63,197 nucleotides of DNA from Lachnospiraceae bacterium (GTDB lineage Bacteria > Bacillota > Clostridia > Lachnospirales > Lachnospiraceae), in NCBI GenBank assembly GCA_014804645.1, contig JAAUZI010000090.1, forward strand, positions 1 through 63,197, in the 5' to 3' direction. The notes beneath the pieces are model-generated. The model did not search any database, had not been told where the DNA came from, and saw only the letters and a program-made list of their open reading frames with translations. Made by a program: the position numbers and the translations under genes. This document shows, piece after piece, positions 17,689-25,925 of the stretch (its first letter is position 1; each line of letters starts with the position of its first letter).

Positions 17689-19103
17689 CGTCTTCGGTGT
17701 TGTCCAGCGGAGCGCAGTATCTGAATCACCAGCATCAGCGCCACCAGGGCGGCGGCAGCCAACAGACTCACCAGAAGGAAATCCTGAATACGAACTCCAT
17801 ATTCGGGACTTTCCGCCTCCGGCTCTCCCCGGCTGTCCAGCCATCCACCGGCGGACGCCGGTTGGCTCTCCGGGGATTCTTCTGAGGCATCTGCGGCAGT
17901 TCCCAGCGTTTCCACGCTCTCCGGCACTTCCTCCTGCACTTCCTCCTGCGGCCTGCGGAAGATCATGTATCCTTCCAGCACATTGCTCTCTGTTGTCATC
18001 TCAAACTGATTGTATGCCTTGACACAAATGCGGGGCATGGTCTCCTCCGGAATCTGAAGCGCCACCTGAAACACATCCTGATACTCACCGGTCAGAGTGT
18101 TACTGCCCGGCCAGGGCTGTCTGGGAGAGTAGGTCAAACCGCCATCCAAACTGTACGCATAGTACATCAACGGACTGTCATAGTCCGCCGCCGCCACCTG
18201 GATCACGGCTTCCAGTCCCCCATAATCCTCCGATATGCGCTCAATGCTGCAAATCTCCGGAGCTGTGGTATCCTGCAGCGTGGACGCTACTATCGTATTT
18301 GTATCCATGGCATACACCTTCTGTAAAAAAGCGTCCTCCGGCTCCCCGCTGTAATCGATCCCCAGACTTTCACTGGACAGTCCCAGGAACCTGGCGATGG
18401 CCTCCGCATCCTCATAGCCGAAAGCCTCCTGCTTTTCCTTGGTGTCACAGTAGGGATAGTCTCTCACCTCATCCACATGGCAGTGCTCAATGAGAATCGC
18501 AGGGATTTCCAGCGCCACCGCCTCACGCAGAATGCCGTAATAATCTGTTCCCCTGTCATTTTTACGGGTTTTGATACCCCGTATGAACAGCCCCTTCTCC
18601 TGCAATCTTGAGAGCAGAGTACATCCGAACTGGTAGCCGTAGACATTATAGGGAGCTGTCAAGGGCACCCACACCTCCGAGCCGAACAGCTCATGGTTCT
18701 CCGACGCATTGTAATGTATGCTGAACAGATAGTCGGCTTCCACGCTTTTCGCGAACATGGCCCTGTCCGCGAGACTTGATTCTGTATCATCGGTGCGGGT
18801 CAGGTACACGGTTACGCCGTCATACTGGGTCAGTCTGTCATACAGCGCCAGCGCCGTTGTCAGAGTCATCTCCTTCTCACAGAATCCATTTTCTGTGGTC
18901 CCCTCGTTCGATCCGCCGTGTCCGGGGTCAATCACCACCACAATGTCCCTGCCCTGCTGGCGAAAATAGTACGCCGCCTCCCCGGGCAGCGCCACAGAGA
19001 CAAACATTCCGACAATAAGCAATATGGCCGCAGCAATCTTTATAAAGTTAGAAAAACCGGTTTCTCGCTGAAACCGGTTTTGTATTCTCCTAAAGCTCCT
19101 CAT
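17673..19103 (-). CDS. N-acetylmuramoyl-L-alanine amidase, membrane anchored
   Basis: 476 aa. Amidase_3 zinc hydrolase that cuts the peptide from glycan in peptidoglycan. A basic N-terminus (MRSFRRIQNRFQRE) and hydrophobic stretch FIKIAAAILLIVGMFVSVAL form a signal or anchor. The catalytic domain begins VVVIDPGHGG; FCEKEMTL, SIHYN and IEHCHVDEVRDYPY supply the zinc and catalytic residues. A second C-terminal hydrophobic segment (LLVSLLAAAALVALMLVI) near residues 438-460 and a basic tail RRRHRRK suggest anchoring at both ends. Start at 19103 has GAGGT 7 bases upstream and overlaps the neighbour; the start is uncertain because a terminator-like hairpin lies within its first codons. Confidence 0.82.
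   Translation of the reverse strand: MRSFRRIQNRFQRETGFSNFIKIAAAILLIVGMFVSVALPGEAAYYFRQQGRDIVVVIDPGHGGSNEGTTENGFCEKEMTLTTALALYDRLTQYDGVTVYLTRTDDTESSLADRAMFAKSVEADYLFSIHYNASENHELFGSEVWVPLTAPYNVYGYQFGCTLLSRLQEKGLFIRGIKTRKNDRGTDYYGILREAVALEIPAILIEHCHVDEVRDYPYCDTKEKQEAFGYEDAEAIARFLGLSSESLGIDYSGEPEDAFLQKVYAMDTNTIVASTLQDTTAPEICSIERISEDYGGLEAVIQVAAADYDSPLMYYAYSLDGGLTYSPRQPWPGSNTLTGEYQDVFQVALQIPEETMPRICVKAYNQFEMTTESNVLEGYMIFRRPQEEVQEEVPESVETLGTAADASEESPESQPASAGGWLDSRGEPEAESPEYGVRIQDFLLVSLLAAAALVALMLVIQILRSAGQHRRRHRRK
19052..19081 (-). terminator. Terminator-like hairpin inside the 5' end of the amidase gene
   Basis: AAAACCGGTTTC (19053-19064) pairs perfectly with GAAACCGGTTTT (19070-19081); loop of 5 bases. 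On the minus strand the 12-bp stem ends in five T (four belong to the stem). It sits 9 bases beyond the coiled-coil gene stop and encodes codons for N-R-F-Q-R-E-T-G-F of the amidase if that starts at 19103. Confidence 0.7.
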
Positions 19104-19683
19104 CTGCAACCTCAACATTCTGAAGCACCACATCCTCATATTCATCCGCCGGATGCAGTTCGTTTCTGTTTGACTGGATGATGTCCCGGTAATGGTTCAT
19201 GGAACCAATCAGATTCTCATATCCCGTTCTGGCCGACTGACTTGTGGAGGAGATAATATTCTCCAGATGGGAAAGCATGTCATCCATATACTGAACGGCA
19301 GCGGTACGCATGTTATTGGCCTCTATGATGGCGTTGTCCAGAATATCCTGGGCTTGCTGGGAAGCCATCGTCACCACCTCGTTGGCCTGGGCGTAAGCCT
19401 GCTGCATGATCTCATGCTCGTTAATCAGCTCATTGGTATGTACCGTCGCCTCATTGATCAGCGCCTCTGCCTTGGCACGGGCATCATTCAGGATCGCCTC
19501 CTTGTTGCTGATAATCTTCTGATACCGCTTGATTTCATCCGGCGTCTTCATCCGCAGATCCCGCAACAGTTCATCGATCTCTTCCTTGTTCACGATAATC
19601 TTGGTGCTGGACAGAGGCTGATATTTACAGCTGTCAATGTACTCCTCGATTTCATCAATTAACTGTTCAATTCTGCTACTCAT
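19090..19683 (-). CDS. Coiled-coil protein, conserved near coaD
   Basis: 197 aa. No enzymatic motif. Largely helical with a long predicted coiled coil from about residue 35 to 160, rich in Ala, Glu, Asn and Gln (DARAKAEALINEATVHTNEL, ANEVVTMASQQAQDILDNA), resembling DivIVA-like or V-type ATPase stalk-like sequences. Such proteins are often labelled ATPase by automatic methods, which the sequence does not support. ATG at 19683 has GGAGGGT upstream; the frame to 19803 is an artefact. Acidic C-terminus (DEYEDVVLQNVEVADEEL). Possibly part of the rsmD-coaD operon. Confidence 0.75.
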   Translation of the reverse strand: MSSRIEQLIDEIEEYIDSCKYQPLSSTKIIVNKEEIDELLRDLRMKTPDEIKRYQKIISNKEAILNDARAKAEALINEATVHTNELINEHEIMQQAYAQANEVVTMASQQAQDILDNAIIEANNMRTAAVQYMDDMLSHLENIISSTSQSARTGYENLIGSMNHYRDIIQSNRNELHPADEYEDVVLQNVEVADEEL

Positions 19684-19760
19684 GTAACCCTCCATATTTA
19701 CCAATACTGCATGCCGCAGGTGTTTCTTCCCGGCACACAGAGCCATGCCCTGCATCTCGG

Positions 19761-20246
19761 TCAGCGGTAACCATATTTTTGATAGATCAGCTCCGCTTCC
19801 CACTCAGGAACACACTTGGTAATATCCCCGTTAAAGCTTGCAAATTCCTTCACACTGGTGGAACTCAGATAAGCATATTCCAGACTGGTGGTTAAAAATA
19901 TGGTGTCCAACGCATCCTTGGACATCTGGCGGTTGGCCTGGGCAATCTGCAATTCATACTCAAAATCCGTGATGGCCCGCAGTCCCCTGACCGCAATCTG
20001 AAATCCCTTATCTTTGCAATAGTCAATCAGCAATCCACTGAAACTGTCAATTTTCACATTGGGCAGTTCTTTAGTTGCCTCCTCTAATATATTAACACGT
20101 TCTTCCACAGAAAACAATGGTGTCTTTTGCGTATTATTTAAAACTGCCACCGTCAGTTCGTCAAACATGGATGCCGCCCGCTTGACAATGTCCAGATGTC
20201 CTAAGGTCATGGGATCAAAACTGCCCGGATACACTGCTCTCTTCAT
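19761..20246 (-). CDS. coaD: Phosphopantetheine adenylyltransferase
   Basis: 161 aa, standard length. Adenylates 4'-phosphopantetheine to dephospho-CoA, the penultimate step of coenzyme A synthesis. The nucleotidyl transfer motif [15 protein letters not shown] carries T-x-G-H (H17), and [21 protein letters not shown] and [11 protein letters not shown] are typical of CoaD. The start overlaps the rsmD stop by 4 bases (ATGA), the usual Firmicutes rsmD-coaD arrangement. Confidence 0.96.
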   Translation of the reverse strand: MKRAVYPGSFDPMTLGHLDIVKRAASMFDELTVAVLNNTQKTPLFSVEERVNILEEATKELPNVKIDSFSGLLIDYCKDKGFQIAVRGLRAITDFEYELQIAQANRQMSKDALDTIFLTTSLEYAYLSSTSVKEFASFNGDITKCVPEWEAELIYQKYGYR

Positions 20247-20803
20247 AGGGTATCTACCTCTTTTCTGATAAAAATATGTTTATTGGTTTTGTAAAGTTTT
20301 TCTCTGACAACAGAAAAACCCAGTTCATGCGCGTAATCCATATGTGTGTCCAGAGACGCCTCCACCACAATCAGAGTGTTCTCCGTCACAAAACGCATAT
20401 CTTGCAGGGCCTCCAGTACCCGTCTCTCATGTTCCTGCCCATAGGGAGGATCCATAAAAAGCAGGTCTACCTCTTCCTCCCTTATGCCTGACAGGGCAGC
20501 CACCGCATCCTGTTTCAGAACGACGGCCCGGTCCTCAAAACGGGTAAATTGCAGATTATGGGAAATACAGCTTAAGGGTTCCTTGGCATTTTCAATGAAA
20601 TAGGCTTTTCTCGCTCCTCTGCTCAGGGCCTCAATGCCGATGCCGCCGCTGCCGCTGAACATATCCACAAACACGCAGCCCGGAATGTCATTCTGCAAAA
20701 TATTGAACAGCGTCTCCTTGATCCTGTCCGTGGTGGGCCTTGTTTCCTGTCCCTGTGGAGTCTTTAACGGAAGACTCCTGGCCGTGCCCGCTATCACTCG
20801 CAT
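20243..20803 (-). CDS. rsmD: 16S rRNA (guanine(966)-N(2))-methyltransferase
   Basis: 186 aa. SAM-dependent methylase of G966 in 16S rRNA. N-terminal [34 protein letters not shown]-binding [18 protein letters not shown] and catalytic FMDPPYG are all present. ATG at 20803 is chosen for the strong GGGGGAGAG before it. The frame runs to 21058 but this extension translates two tandem copies of an intergenic repeat (residues 3-22 repeat at 52-71), so it is not coding. Coupled to coaD. Confidence 0.94.
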   Translation of the reverse strand: MRVIAGTARSLPLKTPQGQETRPTTDRIKETLFNILQNDIPGCVFVDMFSGSGGIGIEALSRGARKAYFIENAKEPLSCISHNLQFTRFEDRAVVLKQDAVAALSGIREEEVDLLFMDPPYGQEHERRVLEALQDMRFVTENTLIVVEASLDTHMDYAHELGFSVVREKLYKTNKHIFIRKEVDTL

Positions 20804-20850
20804 AATCTCTCCCCCACTTCTTCGCTCACGCTTATACAACAAATCTGGAT

Positions 20851-20975
20851 GAAGAATTGCCTCATTTCCGGCAATTCTTCGGTACAAGATTAGAATTTCT
20901 TGTCGGGCCACCCTCTGGGGGCCGACTTTAGAAATTCTTCGGGTGCAAGATTTAGAACTTCTTTGCGAAACGCCC
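20851..20975. repeat. Structured palindromic repeat, copy B1 with a fused half element
   Basis: Small hairpin GAAGAATTGCC (20851-20861) with GGCAATTCTTC (20870-20880), then the three-helix palindrome: left GGTACAAGATTAGAATTTCT (20881-20900), inner CGGGCC / GGCCG around 904-924, right AGAAATTCT (930-938). The closing outer arm is missing. In its place is GGTGCAAGATTTAGAACTTCTTTGCG (20942-20967 region), a left half of a copy-C-like element, showing recombination between copies. Confidence 0.8.
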
Positions 20976-20997
20976 ATGTAACAACTGAAATCTACAT

Positions 20998-21093
20998 GAA
21001 GAATTGCCTCATTTCCGGCAATTCTTCGGTACAAGATTAGAATTTCTTGTCGGGCCACCTTCTGTGGGCCGACTTTAGAAATTCTTCTTGTAC
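20998..21093. repeat. Structured palindromic repeat, copy B2
   Basis: Same unit as copy B1: hairpin GAAGAATTGCC (20998-21008) / GGCAATTCTTC (21017-21027), then GTACAAGA (21030-21037) paired with TCTTGTAC (21086-21093), middle AGAATTTCT / AGAAATTCT and inner GTCGGGCC / GGGCCGAC. Here the outer helix is complete. It touches the stop codon of the topoisomerase A gene (21093-21095). Together B1 and B2 fill the 289-base rsmD-topoisomerase gap; no gene is seen there. Confidence 0.85.
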
Positions 21094-23336
21094 TAGGCTC
21101 TGACCTTCACACCCTTAGAATCTCTCTTGCCCAGTTTCAAGCCGTTCAACACCAGGTTTTTGCTCTTGTAGGGAATGGACGCCTCCACGGCATTCTGAAT
21201 ATAATATACGCTCTCAACCAGGTCCTTTTCACCCAGTTTCATGCCTCTCACACCTACGGCGCCCTTTTTCTTTTCAGGGATTTCCTCAATGGAGAAACGC
21301 AGGAAAAATCCCTCTCTGGACTGAAGTACAATATTTTTCTGCTCGTGGAGACAGACGATGCTGACCACCCGGTCCCCCTCCTGGAGCTTGGTGGCCGCCA
21401 CGGTCCGCTTGCTCACGTCAAACTCTCCTCCGTCCACCACCTTCATCATGGACTGGGCTGTCACAAACAGCACCTGACACAAGTTCAACTCTGTCTGACT
21501 GGTCAGGAACACGATCTGTTCCCTGTCCGAGCTGTAGTTGCTCACATTGTCAATGGGTATGCCCTTGTCCCGGAATTTTCCGAAGGGCAAGTCCATGACC
21601 TTGATGGTGTGCAGCTGGCCGATATCCGTGAACAGGCACACCTTTCCGGTGTTTTTACACTTGAAAATATATCTGTTCTCGGCGTCCGCCGCATCCTTAT
21701 TGCGCTCGTAGGTAGCCATGTCGATGGTCTTGGCGTAGCCAAAACGGTCCATCAAGAACATGATCTCCATCTCTTCGATCTCTTTCTCCTTGTAGACGGC
21801 CTCCTCGGCATTTTCGATGGCAGTGCGGCGCTTACGCCCATACTCCCGCTTGATCTCCTCCAACTCGTTCATAATGACCTGGGCCATGGAATCCCGGCGG
21901 GCAAGAATATCCTCATAGCGGTAGATGTTCGCCATGGTCTCCTCGTGCTCGTTGATCAATGCCTCGATCTCCAGACCAATCAGCTTGTACAGGCGCATCT
22001 CCAGAATGGCGTTTGCCTGCTTCTCGGAGAACATCAACTGGGTCGCCATGATCTTGGATTCCTTGGACTTGAACTTGATGCCGTCCACCTTGCCGTTTAC
22101 CAGACATTCCTTTGCCATATTCCGATCCTTGGACCCGCGAAGAATCTCGATAATCAGATCGATCACGTTGCAGGCCTTGATCAATCCCTCCTGCACTTCC
22201 TTGCGGTCCATCTCCTTGGCCAGCAGATTGGTATACTTGCGGGTTGCCACTTCGTATTGAAAATCAACCACTGCCTTGAGAACAGCCTTTAACCCCAGAG
22301 TCTCCGGCCTGCCATTATAGATCGCCAGCATATTGACACCGAAGGTATCCTCCAGCCGGGTCTTTTTATACAGCAGGTTTACAAAATTTTCCGGGTCCGC
22401 GTCCTTGCGCAGTTCAATGACAATGCGAATGCCCTCCTTGGAGGACTGGTTGGAAATGTCCACTATGTCCTGTGTCTTCTTGCTCTCCACCAATGCCGCT
22501 ACGTCTGTCAGGAACTTGGAGATGTTCATGCCGATCATGGGATAGGGAATTTCAGTGATGACCACGTTGGTCTTGCCGCCCTTGGATTTCTCGTACTCCA
22601 CTTTCCCCCGAATCTTGATCTTGCCGGTGCCGGTCTCGTAGATCTCCAGCAGTTCGTCCTTGTTGGTCACGATCCCGCCGGTAGGGAAATCCGGTCCCTT
22701 GATATACCGCATCAACTCCCTGGTGGTGATATTCTCATCCAGCATATAGGCCTTCATGGCGTCTATGACCTCCCCCAGGTTGTGGGGCGGTGTGCTGGTG
22801 GCCATGCCCACGGCGATGCCCTCGGAGCCGTTCACCAGAAAATTGGGGATTTTTACCGGCAGCACGGTAGGCTCCTTCTCGGTCTCATCAAAGTTGGGCA
22901 TAAAGTCCACCACGTCCTTGTCCAGATCCGCCAGAAATGCCTCCTGGGTGATTTTCTGGAGCCTGGCCTCGGTATAACGCATGGCGGCGGCACCGTCCCC
23001 CTCGATGTTGCCGAAGTTGCCGTGGCCATCGATGAGGGGCATTCCCTTCTTAAAATCCTGGCTCATGACCACCAGGGAATCGTAGATGGAGCTGTCCCCG
23101 TGGGGGTGATATTTACCCATGGTATCGCCGACGATACGGGCGCTCTTTCGGTAAGGCTTGTCATACCGTATGCCCAGCTCGTGCATGTCGTAGAGAGTTC
23201 TGCGCTGCACAGGCTTTAAGCCGTCCCGCACATCCGGCAGCGCCCTGGCGATGATGACGCTCATGGCATAGTCGATAAAGGACTTCTGCATCTCCTCCGA
23301 ATATTCTGTTCTGATGATTCTGCTGTTGTCTTCCAT
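21093..23336 (-). CDS. Type II DNA topoisomerase subunit A (GyrA/ParC-like)
   Basis: 747 aa. Breaks and rejoins DNA during strand passage together with the ATPase subunit encoded at 36478. N-terminal core with [30 protein letters not shown], and the catalytic tyrosine segment [10 protein letters not shown]. The C-terminal part has beta-pinwheel-like blades ([40 protein letters not shown]). No QRRGGKG GyrA-box is seen and the protein is shorter than typical GyrA (over 800 aa), so a topoisomerase IV-like or second gyrase-like enzyme fits better than the housekeeping gyrase. AGAGGA precedes the start. Confidence 0.9.
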   Translation of the reverse strand: MEDNSRIIRTEYSEEMQKSFIDYAMSVIIARALPDVRDGLKPVQRRTLYDMHELGIRYDKPYRKSARIVGDTMGKYHPHGDSSIYDSLVVMSQDFKKGMPLIDGHGNFGNIEGDGAAAMRYTEARLQKITQEAFLADLDKDVVDFMPNFDETEKEPTVLPVKIPNFLVNGSEGIAVGMATSTPPHNLGEVIDAMKAYMLDENITTRELMRYIKGPDFPTGGIVTNKDELLEIYETGTGKIKIRGKVEYEKSKGGKTNVVITEIPYPMIGMNISKFLTDVAALVESKKTQDIVDISNQSSKEGIRIVIELRKDADPENFVNLLYKKTRLEDTFGVNMLAIYNGRPETLGLKAVLKAVVDFQYEVATRKYTNLLAKEMDRKEVQEGLIKACNVIDLIIEILRGSKDRNMAKECLVNGKVDGIKFKSKESKIMATQLMFSEKQANAILEMRLYKLIGLEIEALINEHEETMANIYRYEDILARRDSMAQVIMNELEEIKREYGRKRRTAIENAEEAVYKEKEIEEMEIMFLMDRFGYAKTIDMATYERNKDAADAENRYIFKCKNTGKVCLFTDIGQLHTIKVMDLPFGKFRDKGIPIDNVSNYSSDREQIVFLTSQTELNLCQVLFVTAQSMMKVVDGGEFDVSKRTVAATKLQEGDRVVSIVCLHEQKNIVLQSREGFFLRFSIEEIPEKKKGAVGVRGMKLGEKDLVESVYYIQNAVEASIPYKSKNLVLNGLKLGKRDSKGVKVRA

Positions 23337-23375
23337 TTTTTCCTCTTTCTAACATCAAAGTTCCACAGACTAAAT

Positions 23376-24107
23376 TTAATGTTTCATCTTTTCACTCTCA
23401 TAGAATTTAATGAATTCCGCCCGGTTTTTGTCAAAGAGCTTTTCCAGTTCATAGGACAGCACAAAGGGATCATACTCACTGAAAACATTGGGTATGTATT
23501 GGTACAGCTTATCCACTATCTCATTTACATGCTTAACATCGTCTCCATCCATATAGAAAGAAGTCTTGGCCTCCGTAAAGATCAACAGACGGACGAGAAA
23601 GGAAGAATACCCTTTGCGGCCCACCTGGGCACATACCCAATAGATTTTATCCCGGGGAATTACCAGAATCTGTCCAATATCGTTAATGCGAAGCAGATAA
23701 GAGGGAATCAGAATGATCCGCCCTCCCCGGGGCGTTTTGCCCTCGGGAAAAGTCGCAATATACTCGTCCACCTGAACCTTTCCCTCTGCAATCTCCCGGT
23801 TGATAATCTCCGCCACTGCCTCTCTCGCCTTGTCCTTAAAGGGGAGCAGCAAACTCTTGCTGGCATCCGCAGCCGCCCGGCCGGAGAGAAACAGGCCCAG
23901 CACCACGCTGACGAGCATAAATCCCACGAGAATAGCCAGATAGACCAATATTTTTTTAGTTCTATAATCGCTTAAGTCTATGGAATCCTTTACCATAAAA
24001 CCAATAAACCCAATAAGAAGGACAAATACCAATAACAGAATAAAATATAACTTTCTGTTTTTTCTGTATGCTCGTTTCGCCTCACGTTCTAAAAATCCCT
24101 GTTCCAT
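23376..24107 (-). CDS. Hypothetical protein with two membrane helices
   Basis: 243 aa, family not recognised. Basic N-terminus (EREAKRAYRKNRKLYF), two hydrophobic helices near residues 20-40 (FILLLVFVLLIGFIGFMV) and 53-75 (ILVYLAILVGFMLVSVVLGLFL), then a soluble domain of about 165 residues with alternating beta strands (GGRIILIPSYLLRINDIGQI, DKIYWVCAQVGRKG). This resembles a membrane-tethered PH-like sensor fold, but that is a guess. ATG at 24107 (MEQGFLERE) has AAAAGAGG upstream. Confidence 0.65.
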   Translation of the reverse strand: MEQGFLEREAKRAYRKNRKLYFILLLVFVLLIGFIGFMVKDSIDLSDYRTKKILVYLAILVGFMLVSVVLGLFLSGRAAADASKSLLLPFKDKAREAVAEIINREIAEGKVQVDEYIATFPEGKTPRGGRIILIPSYLLRINDIGQILVIPRDKIYWVCAQVGRKGYSSFLVRLLIFTEAKTSFYMDGDDVKHVNEIVDKLYQYIPNVFSEYDPFVLSYELEKLFDKNRAEFIKFYESEKMKH

Positions 24108-24133
24108 ATTTACCTCTTTTCTGCATATATATT

Positions 24134-24661
24134 TTACTTTCTGATCCTGTCCACAGCTTCCGTCATGGAGATGCACTGCACATACCTCTGGGGCCAGATA
24201 AAATCATTGTAGTAGTGATAGCACACATCCTTTTTCATATAGTCATTGTCAAAGGTAGAGTTGGCGTACTCCGGCACATACATCTCATAGCCATGATCAA
24301 AACCGCTCTTGATGGTGGCGTCTATACAGAAGTTCGTCTGCAGACCCACAATCATGATCTCCCTCTCGCCCTTCTCATCCAGATATGCTGTTAAACCTGT
24401 AGAACTGTGAAATGCACTGTTCACCGTCTTATCAAAAATGCGTTCATTCTCTCTGGGAGCAAACTCCTCAAATATTTGAAACTCCTCATCCCCCACGGAA
24501 AATCCTGTGCCGGGGCCGTCGTCGTGTCTGACATACACGATCTCCACTCCGTGCTCTCTCGCCTCGGAAATCAGCAGCTTGATATTGCTTTTGAATTGCT
24601 CAAACGCAAACAGTCTTTCATCCGTTATACCTTTTTGCGTATCGATTACCAGTAAAATCAT
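24134..24661 (-). CDS. Isochorismatase-family cysteine hydrolase
   Basis: 175 aa. Alpha/beta hydrolase of the isochorismatase/nicotinamidase type. The catalytic aspartate lies in LLVIDTQKGI (D7) and the nucleophile cysteine in GLQTNFCIDATIKSG with the preceding cis-peptide region. The true substrate is unknown; candidates are amides such as nicotinamide or ureidoacrylate. ATG at 24661 is used with GGAGAAG about 9 bases upstream; the frame further upstream would need TTG. A promoter with 17-base spacing is seen at 24704-24732, so it is transcribed on its own or leads the 24107 gene. Confidence 0.82.
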   Translation of the reverse strand: MILLVIDTQKGITDERLFAFEQFKSNIKLLISEAREHGVEIVYVRHDDGPGTGFSVGDEEFQIFEEFAPRENERIFDKTVNSAFHSSTGLTAYLDEKGEREIMIVGLQTNFCIDATIKSGFDHGYEMYVPEYANSTFDNDYMKKDVCYHYYNDFIWPQRYVQCISMTEAVDRIRK

Positions 24662-24703
24662 TTCGTTCTTCTCCAATATATGAACTGATTATCAAATATA
24701 TAG

Positions 24704-24732
24704 ATTATAACACATGAGCCGCCTGTTCTCAA
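24704..24732 (-). promoter_or_regulatory. Promoter of the isochorismatase-family gene
   Basis: Minus-strand TTGAGA (24732-24727), 17 bases, TATAAT (24709-24704). The expected start is near 24697, about 36 bases before the ATG. Confidence 0.75.
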
Positions 24733-24755
24733 GTCAAATACCCCACCGTACATTC

Positions 24756-24803
24756 GCCAAGTCAGCTTGCTGGCTTTATGCTCATGCAGGCATGGCACTT
24801 GGC
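24756..24803. repeat. Branched hairpin after the GNAT-kinase gene
   Basis: Outer stem GCCAAGT (24756-24762) with ACTTGGC (24797-24803), enclosing shorter self-complementary segments. Located 23 bases beyond the stop of the GNAT-kinase gene on the minus strand and upstream of the next promoter, so it may act as a transcript end, although no T tract follows it. Confidence 0.5.
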
Positions 24804-24825
24804 TCATTGCTCGCGGGAATAAAAA

Positions 24826-25761
24826 CTAAACTTCGGTTACGTCCCGGTAAATCCGTTCCACAGCCTCAGCGAGACTCACATCCGCCGTGATAATTTTCTC
24901 AGGGATAATGCCGATATAGTCTTTCTCCCGCCACCATCTCCGCATATCCTCCTCACCGAAACTAAAACGGTTTGGTTTCGTGTCATGTCTGCGCACAGTC
25001 TCCTCAAAGGGCAGGTCGTAATAGTATGCGTATATGTTTGGGCCATACTCCTCAATCGCTCTCCGAAACAGCGGCTCGTAGTAGTCGGAATACAGTATGC
25101 CCTCCAGAATCGTAACGGCGCTGTTTTTCCTCCCGTATTCCAGCAAATTGATTAAAAGGGGCAGCGCCATTGTATTTATGCCATCCCTGACCCACAGCAG
25201 TTCACGGCGCACCGTATCTTGGGGAATGACCAGTGTTCCTCTACCGAATTTCCTCTGCAATTCCCTTGCCGCAGAGCTTTTGCCGCTGCCGGAGTTGCCC
25301 CGCAGAATGATTAGCTTGGCCTGTTCGCTATCCAGATCACGGTATATCTCCTTTTTCATCCAGACATGTGGACAACCTTGCTCGTCTTCCACTTCGCCAT
25401 ATTCCACAAATCCCAGTTTGCGGTAAAAGCCGCTCACCTGGCACTGGGCATGCAGAGCGAGACTCTTACCGCCTGCTTTTTGCACATACTTTTCCACTTC
25501 CCTCATCATGGCGGCACCTATGTTTCTACCCCGGTATTCCCTGAGTACCGCAAATCTTCCAAGGACATATCCATTTACATCAGTATTCCAGAATACCCGG
25601 CAGGTTGCCACAGGCTGAGAACCTTCCATATACACGATAAAATGTACAGCCTCGTCATCTGTCCGGTCAAACTCTTCGCAAAATCCCTGTTCTTCCACAA
25701 ACACCGTCTGTCTGATTTGCCTTGCCTCGTCAGGCAGACCTTCATAGCTTACTATTTTCAT
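24826..25761 (-). CDS. GNAT acetyltransferase fused to a P-loop kinase
   Basis: 311 aa, two domains. Residues 1-140 are a GNAT N-acetyltransferase: FVEEQGF, LGRFAVLREYRGRNIGAAMM with the acetyl-CoA loop RGRNIG (77-82), and GFYRKLGFVEYG. Residues 148-311 are a small kinase with Walker A GNSGSGKS (155-162), IPQDTVRREL and DLPFEETVRRH, resembling zeta-toxin/gluconate-kinase-like or AAA_33 nucleotide kinases. ATG at 25761 (MKIVSYEG) has GGGGATT upstream. The frame extends to 25827 into noncoding repeat. Substrates unknown; a coupled modification of one small molecule or a resistance function is conceivable. Confidence 0.82.
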   Translation of the reverse strand: MKIVSYEGLPDEARQIRQTVFVEEQGFCEEFDRTDDEAVHFIVYMEGSQPVATCRVFWNTDVNGYVLGRFAVLREYRGRNIGAAMMREVEKYVQKAGGKSLALHAQCQVSGFYRKLGFVEYGEVEDEQGCPHVWMKKEIYRDLDSEQAKLIILRGNSGSGKSSAARELQRKFGRGTLVIPQDTVRRELLWVRDGINTMALPLLINLLEYGRKNSAVTILEGILYSDYYEPLFRRAIEEYGPNIYAYYYDLPFEETVRRHDTKPNRFSFGEEDMRRWWREKDYIGIIPEKIITADVSLAEAVERIYRDVTEV

Positions 25762-25803
25762 AATAATCCCCATCTGCCCGCCTAAGCGGGCACTCAAATC
25801 AAG

Positions 25804-25917
25804 TTGAAAAATGCCTATTTTCGGCATTTTTCAAGTGTGAGATTAGAAGTTCTTTGCGAAACAGCCTTTGCTGTGAGCTGGACTTGCGCAGCAAGTCCTA
25901 GAACTTCTTCTCACACT
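25804..25917. repeat. Structured palindromic repeat, copy C
   Basis: Small hairpin TTGAAAAATGCC (25804-25815) / GGCATTTTTCAA (25823-25834), 12 bp perfect, then outer AGTGTGAGA (25834-25842) with TCTCACACT (25909-25917) and middle AGAAGTTCT with AGAACTTCT. Instead of one inner helix there are two: ACAGC/GCTGT (25861-25874) and GGACTTGC/GCAAGTCC (25880-25898). It begins 8 bases past the stop of the 709-aa gene on the minus strand. Confidence 0.83.
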
Positions 25918-25925
25918 AAGTCCCT

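Noticed and set aside
19684..19803. Longer N-terminus of the coiled-coil protein
   Set aside because: Overlaps coaD and lacks a ribosome site; GGAGGGT marks the start at 19683.
20804..21058. N-terminal extension of the rsmD frame with a 20-residue repeat
   Set aside because: It is a translation of intergenic repeat copies B1 and B2; rsmD homologues begin at MRVIAG with a strong ribosome site.
20851..21093. Possible CRISPR array
   Set aside because: Only two units, each a palindromic composite, with no spacers of regular length and no cas genes.
21093..23336. Housekeeping gyrA
   Set aside because: No GyrA-box, short length and separate B subunit; kept as type II topoisomerase subunit A without a symbol.
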